NCBI RefSeq assembly: GCF_023715685.1
Contig: NZ_JAMBOQ010000001.1
Location: 372,001-436,000 of the forward strand
Direction of reading: 5' to 3'
DNA: 64,000 bases
Source: Priestia aryabhattai
Lineage (GTDB): Bacteria; Bacillota; Bacilli; Bacillales; Bacillaceae_H
Part shown: positions 61,082 to 64,000 of the stretch, piece after piece
Layout of the letters: the number at the start of each line of letters is the position of its first letter
How positions within the stretch are numbered: the stretch's first letter is position 1
Notes under the pieces: model-generated
Database searches by the model: none
Seen by the model: only the letters and a program-made list of their open reading frames with translations
What the model was told of the DNA's origin: nothing
Program-made: the position numbers and the translations under genes

Positions 61082-62887
61082 TTATTGCACAGCTTTTTCA
61101 CTAACTTCATGCAAGGCATTCCGTACCTTACCGTATTCACTTGCATGAGGACGATCTCCGTCATCTTCGTACCCGTAATCAAACATTCGATTTCGATTTA
61201 AAGTTAATTTCGTAATGGTTGGACGTAATAAATCAAACAATTCAAATCGCTCTTTCAAATGTGGAAATGATGCTTGATAATGTAAAATTTCTTCTCGTAC
61301 ACTTTTCCAAAAGTCCGCTTCTCCTACGCTTTCATGCTCTTCTAAAATGATCGCTAAATAGCGGAAGTGACAAACAAATAGCCCTGTTAAAATAAACTGC
61401 GTCAATCCTTCTGGCTCTTCGCTGCGCAACACTTTTTTCAATTCAAGAGATAGCTGTTGCAGTTCTTCAAACGGCTGATCGCTAATATTCACATCGTCTA
61501 CAAAATCTTTCATAATAATTCGAACCGGCTTGTTATGTTTAAGCACTAGAACTGTATTTTGACCGTGGGGGGAAAATACAGTTCCGTATTGATACAAGTA
61601 ATGAAGAAGCGGCGGCAGAACAGCGCTGGTTAACGCATCAATCCACTGGTTAGGGGTTAAGCCCGACTTTTCTATATAAGACGAAACTAAAGCTTTCCCT
61701 TCACTGTCAACATGTAAAAGCGCAGCTAGAGTAATCGCATGCTCTCCTTCTTCTAACTCTTGATAAATGCTTTCACGCCAAACCACTCCCAGCATTTCTA
61801 AATACTGATAAGGCGCATTTTTAATAGAAGCAAACGTCGGCTGAGTTACGTTTAACGTAGCCACTTCGCCTAAAAGCCCTACTTTGCACGTATCTTTTAA
61901 AAACGCATCACGATCTCGTATGCCTTTAATGTGCTGAGTTACTTGAGGCGCAATTACTGTCCGCTCACTTGGAAGTCCTCTGTACACAAGAGTATTTAAT
62001 ATACTCATTGGAAGCTTTACATGATATTTATCTTGATTTGTTGTATTCACAAATGTACGAATCGACTGCTGAGGCAAGTACTGATCCTTACCTTCTCCTA
62101 AAGGAACAATTAAATGATTTGCAATGTATTCAGCGAATAATGGAACAATCACGTTCATCCACTGCCATTCATGGACAGGAATATAATAATAGTCCGCTGC
62201 TAAAAGATCTTGGCTTGTTAATTCTTTTTCAAATTCAGCTAGCGTCTCACCGCTTAGCTCCTGCTTTATGACATCATCAAAGTCGAGGGTATCTAATGAA
62301 TGAAATGAAGCAATTTGCTTCGCTACAGCAATCCATGAAAGCTGAATTTTTTGTTTTTGCTCAGGTGCAAACCGAAGATAGTCATCATAGCCAAACCCGA
62401 TGCGCCCTTTGTTGTACGTAATCCAAGGGTGTCCCGTCATTTCACCTTCTAGCTCCGCATAATCCATATCTGCTAATTCATCAGCTGATTTTCGATTTTG
62501 CAAATGCACATCTGCTATTAATGTATGAAAATATTCTTTTGCTAAGTGACCTGCGGTTGAGCTAGACATTCCTTTATCTTCAGATAAGCTAATTAATAGC
62601 TGCAAGGCTTCCGAAAATGTAGGGTTTGACGTTTTAGATGTTAGCTTAATACTTTCTGGCAGTACAGAAAAACTATCAAACAATCGCTGTTTCGCTTGAT
62701 ATATATACGTAACGCCCCGGTGGTCTTCCCATTGATACGTAGCAATGGGACCCTGTTTTTGCAGTTGTTTCGGTGCAATAATATTTTCATACATGAATTC
62801 CTGCAGCATTTTAGCTAAAAGCTGCCGATTTGCTTTTTCCCATGATTGCTTATTAAATACGGAAAGGTTCGTTTCTTTAATTTTCAT
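61082..62887 (-). CDS. IucA/IucC-family siderophore synthetase
   Basis: 601 residues, the usual NIS-synthetase length. ATP and citrate contacts are visible: GHPWITYNKGRIGFGYDDYLRFAPE in parts, SIRTFVNTTNQDKYHVKLPMSILN, HGQNTVLVLK and RIIMKDFVDDV, plus the C-terminal FerIC-like domain. It joins citrate to a hydroxamate amine or a mono-amide with ATP. The start overlaps the exporter stop by ATGA. It is the last gene of its operon. Schizokinen is the likely product if the organism is P. megaterium (inference). Confidence 0.94.
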   Translation of the reverse strand: MKIKETNLSVFNKQSWEKANRQLLAKMLQEFMYENIIAPKQLQKQGPIATYQWEDHRGVTYIYQAKQRLFDSFSVLPESIKLTSKTSNPTFSEALQLLISLSEDKGMSSSTAGHLAKEYFHTLIADVHLQNRKSADELADMDYAELEGEMTGHPWITYNKGRIGFGYDDYLRFAPEQKQKIQLSWIAVAKQIASFHSLDTLDFDDVIKQELSGETLAEFEKELTSQDLLAADYYYIPVHEWQWMNVIVPLFAEYIANHLIVPLGEGKDQYLPQQSIRTFVNTTNQDKYHVKLPMSILNTLVYRGLPSERTVIAPQVTQHIKGIRDRDAFLKDTCKVGLLGEVATLNVTQPTFASIKNAPYQYLEMLGVVWRESIYQELEEGEHAITLAALLHVDSEGKALVSSYIEKSGLTPNQWIDALTSAVLPPLLHYLYQYGTVFSPHGQNTVLVLKHNKPVRIIMKDFVDDVNISDQPFEELQQLSLELKKVLRSEEPEGLTQFILTGLFVCHFRYLAIILEEHESVGEADFWKSVREEILHYQASFPHLKERFELFDLLRPTITKLTLNRNRMFDYGYEDDGDRPHASEYGKVRNALHEVSEKAVQ

Positions 62888-64000
62888 CCTTCATTCTCCT
62901 TTACTTGTCTTAGAATAGGGATTGTTTTATTACGCAGCGGCATCACAGCATTAGCAGCTAGCAGAGCGGCTGCTCCCGCTACTAAAGGAAACGCCAAATT
63001 CACTTTGCTGATTTCTAATGCTAAAAGCGGTGCAATCAGCAAGGCGATATTTTGAACAGCAATAAGCCAGCTGTAATAGTAAGCAGCCGCTTGCTTGCTT
63101 TTTTGAAATAAATAAATATCCAGTATGACCATACTGAGGTAAAAACCGGCTCCATATAAAATTCGGCTTATAATAAACATGCTGAGATGACCAGCATATG
63201 CTTGCAAACATAGGAGTAAAACACTAGCACCCGTTACACTATAAAAAAGCGGTATAACTTTGCCATTAAATAGTTTTGTAGGTATCGTAAGCTTTAAAAC
63301 AATGGCCATAATGCTCGGCGTCACATATAACAAAGCGCTACCTTGACTGCTCACGCCATATGTGTCATTTGTAAACAATGTAAAATAAGGGCGAATTACA
63401 TTGTGCCCAAAGTGAAAAAAGAAAATAGCCAGCAAATAAAAAAAGATAGGCTCATTTATACTTTGAATGTATGCTGGTGTTTTCTCCATTTTTAAAGATG
63501 AATCTTTTATTCTCAAGAGCCATACAGCCAGCACAATATCGGCTAAAGCAAAGTATTGATATACTTTAAGCGGCATTTCCCATGCAATAACCGTACTTCC
63601 AAACAAGCTAGCAACAATAATAGCCGTATGAACAATAAATACATAGGTTGTTGCAGCACTTGCCTTTTTCTGTCCATTTTTAATGCCGCCTACTAAATAT
63701 GGGTACAAAAGATATAAATTGCTTTGAAACACGAGCAGCACTAACGAAGTGGCTAAAAATCCATAAAAAGTAGCAACTTCGCTCAGAATGATTTTAATTA
63801 AGGCTGTCATTAGAAGTGACGTTACGATTACGTGTTTTACTTTCCACTTCTTAAGCAGCATTCCCCATAAAGGTGTCATGACAATGACCACAATCCGGCA
63901 GCAAATAATGAAAAAAGACGTCATCGTGACTCCATCTACATGAAAAGCATTTGTAAAATACTGTGGATAAAATGGTGATAATAATACCTCTGATGTCATG
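62884..64000 (-). CDS. MFS transporter, probably siderophore exporter, N-terminus outside the window
   Basis: At least 371 residues with about eleven membrane segments; the frame is still open at the right edge. The MFS loop motif between segments two and three is recognisable in MTPLWGMLLKKWKVKHVI. Direct ATGA coupling to the siderophore synthetase argues for export of the siderophore, as in other NIS operons. The true start and any Fur box are beyond the window. Confidence 0.88.
   Translation of the reverse strand, partial: MTSEVLLSPFYPQYFTNAFHVDGVTMTSFFIICCRIVVIVMTPLWGMLLKKWKVKHVIVTSLLMTALIKIILSEVATFYGFLATSLVLLVFQSNLYLLYPYLVGGIKNGQKKASAATTYVFIVHTAIIVASLFGSTVIAWEMPLKVYQYFALADIVLAVWLLRIKDSSLKMEKTPAYIQSINEPIFFYLLAIFFFHFGHNVIRPYFTLFTNDTYGVSSQGSALLYVTPSIMAIVLKLTIPTKLFNGKVIPLFYSVTGASVLLLCLQAYAGHLSMFIISRILYGAGFYLSMVILDIYLFQKSKQAAAYYYSWLIAVQNIALLIAPLLALEISKVNLAFPLVAGAAALLAANAVMPLRNKTIPILRQVKENEG

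Overview
The window reads as chromosome of a low-GC, endospore-forming Bacillaceae bacterium, most likely Priestia (Bacillus) megaterium or a close relative. The reasons are a spore germinant receptor operon, Spo0M, a YjcZ-type sporulation peptide, YppC/YpmS/YpmR/YpmQ/YpmP/YodL/YodM/YozD/YodN/YozE homologues in near-B. subtilis order, strong AGGAGG ribosome sites, and a citrate-hydroxamate (IucA/IucC) siderophore synthetase. P. megaterium is known for the siderophore schizokinen, so the species call is inference. No rRNA, tRNA, CRISPR array, insertion sequence or prophage was seen. The window is ordinary backbone with a few decayed genes.

Layout. 1-2741: end of gerA, then gerB and gerC. 2748-7887: small membrane protein, DUF3885 protein, a GntR/ABC operon whose permease is frameshifted, a frameshifted alpha/beta hydrolase and a YitT protein. 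8148-10524: a DUF4397 surface protein with a sortase-like signal and its overlapping class F-type sortase, then a secreted glycerophosphodiesterase. 10552-14872: ABC exporter, acetyltransferase, secreted beta-propeller and a YidC2 insertase. Upstream of yidC2 is a small membrane protein ending in a DEED motif whose 3' end can pair with the yidC2 ribosome site, an arrangement like the MifM arrest peptide of B. subtilis. 15378-18299: a glucose-family PTS (EIIA, BglG-type antiterminator, RAT/terminator, EIIBC). 18554-25306: azoreductase, Pro/Gly repeat protein, RodA-like glycosyltransferase with a structured leader, SulP permease, DeoD and small proteins.

25358-40493 is a yod-like region. yodL and yodM are followed by a kinase/spo0M operon and yppC, then yozD, yodN, yozE, an acyltransferase, dat, and the yodT-yodS-yodR-yodQ-yodP-kamA-yokU operon. 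That operon is led by a sigma-E-like -10 element. The enzymes fit a catabolic route from lysine through beta-lysine and acetyl-beta-lysine. A gltP-type transporter just upstream is wrecked by a frameshift and an internal deletion.

41568-46065 is a Bce-type antimicrobial-peptide sensing and detoxification module with a matching operator. 46094-51135 holds a flavoprotein, a PAS histidine kinase, YjcZ, a signal-peptidase-like protein without its catalytic serine, and a second DUF4397 protein. 51168-60786 follows the ypmS-ypmR-ypmQ-(kinase)-degV-ypmP-ilvA-dfrA-thyB-purU neighbourhood. 60783-60941 is a 15-codon gluconokinase scar. 61082-64000 is the end of the siderophore operon, running off the right edge.
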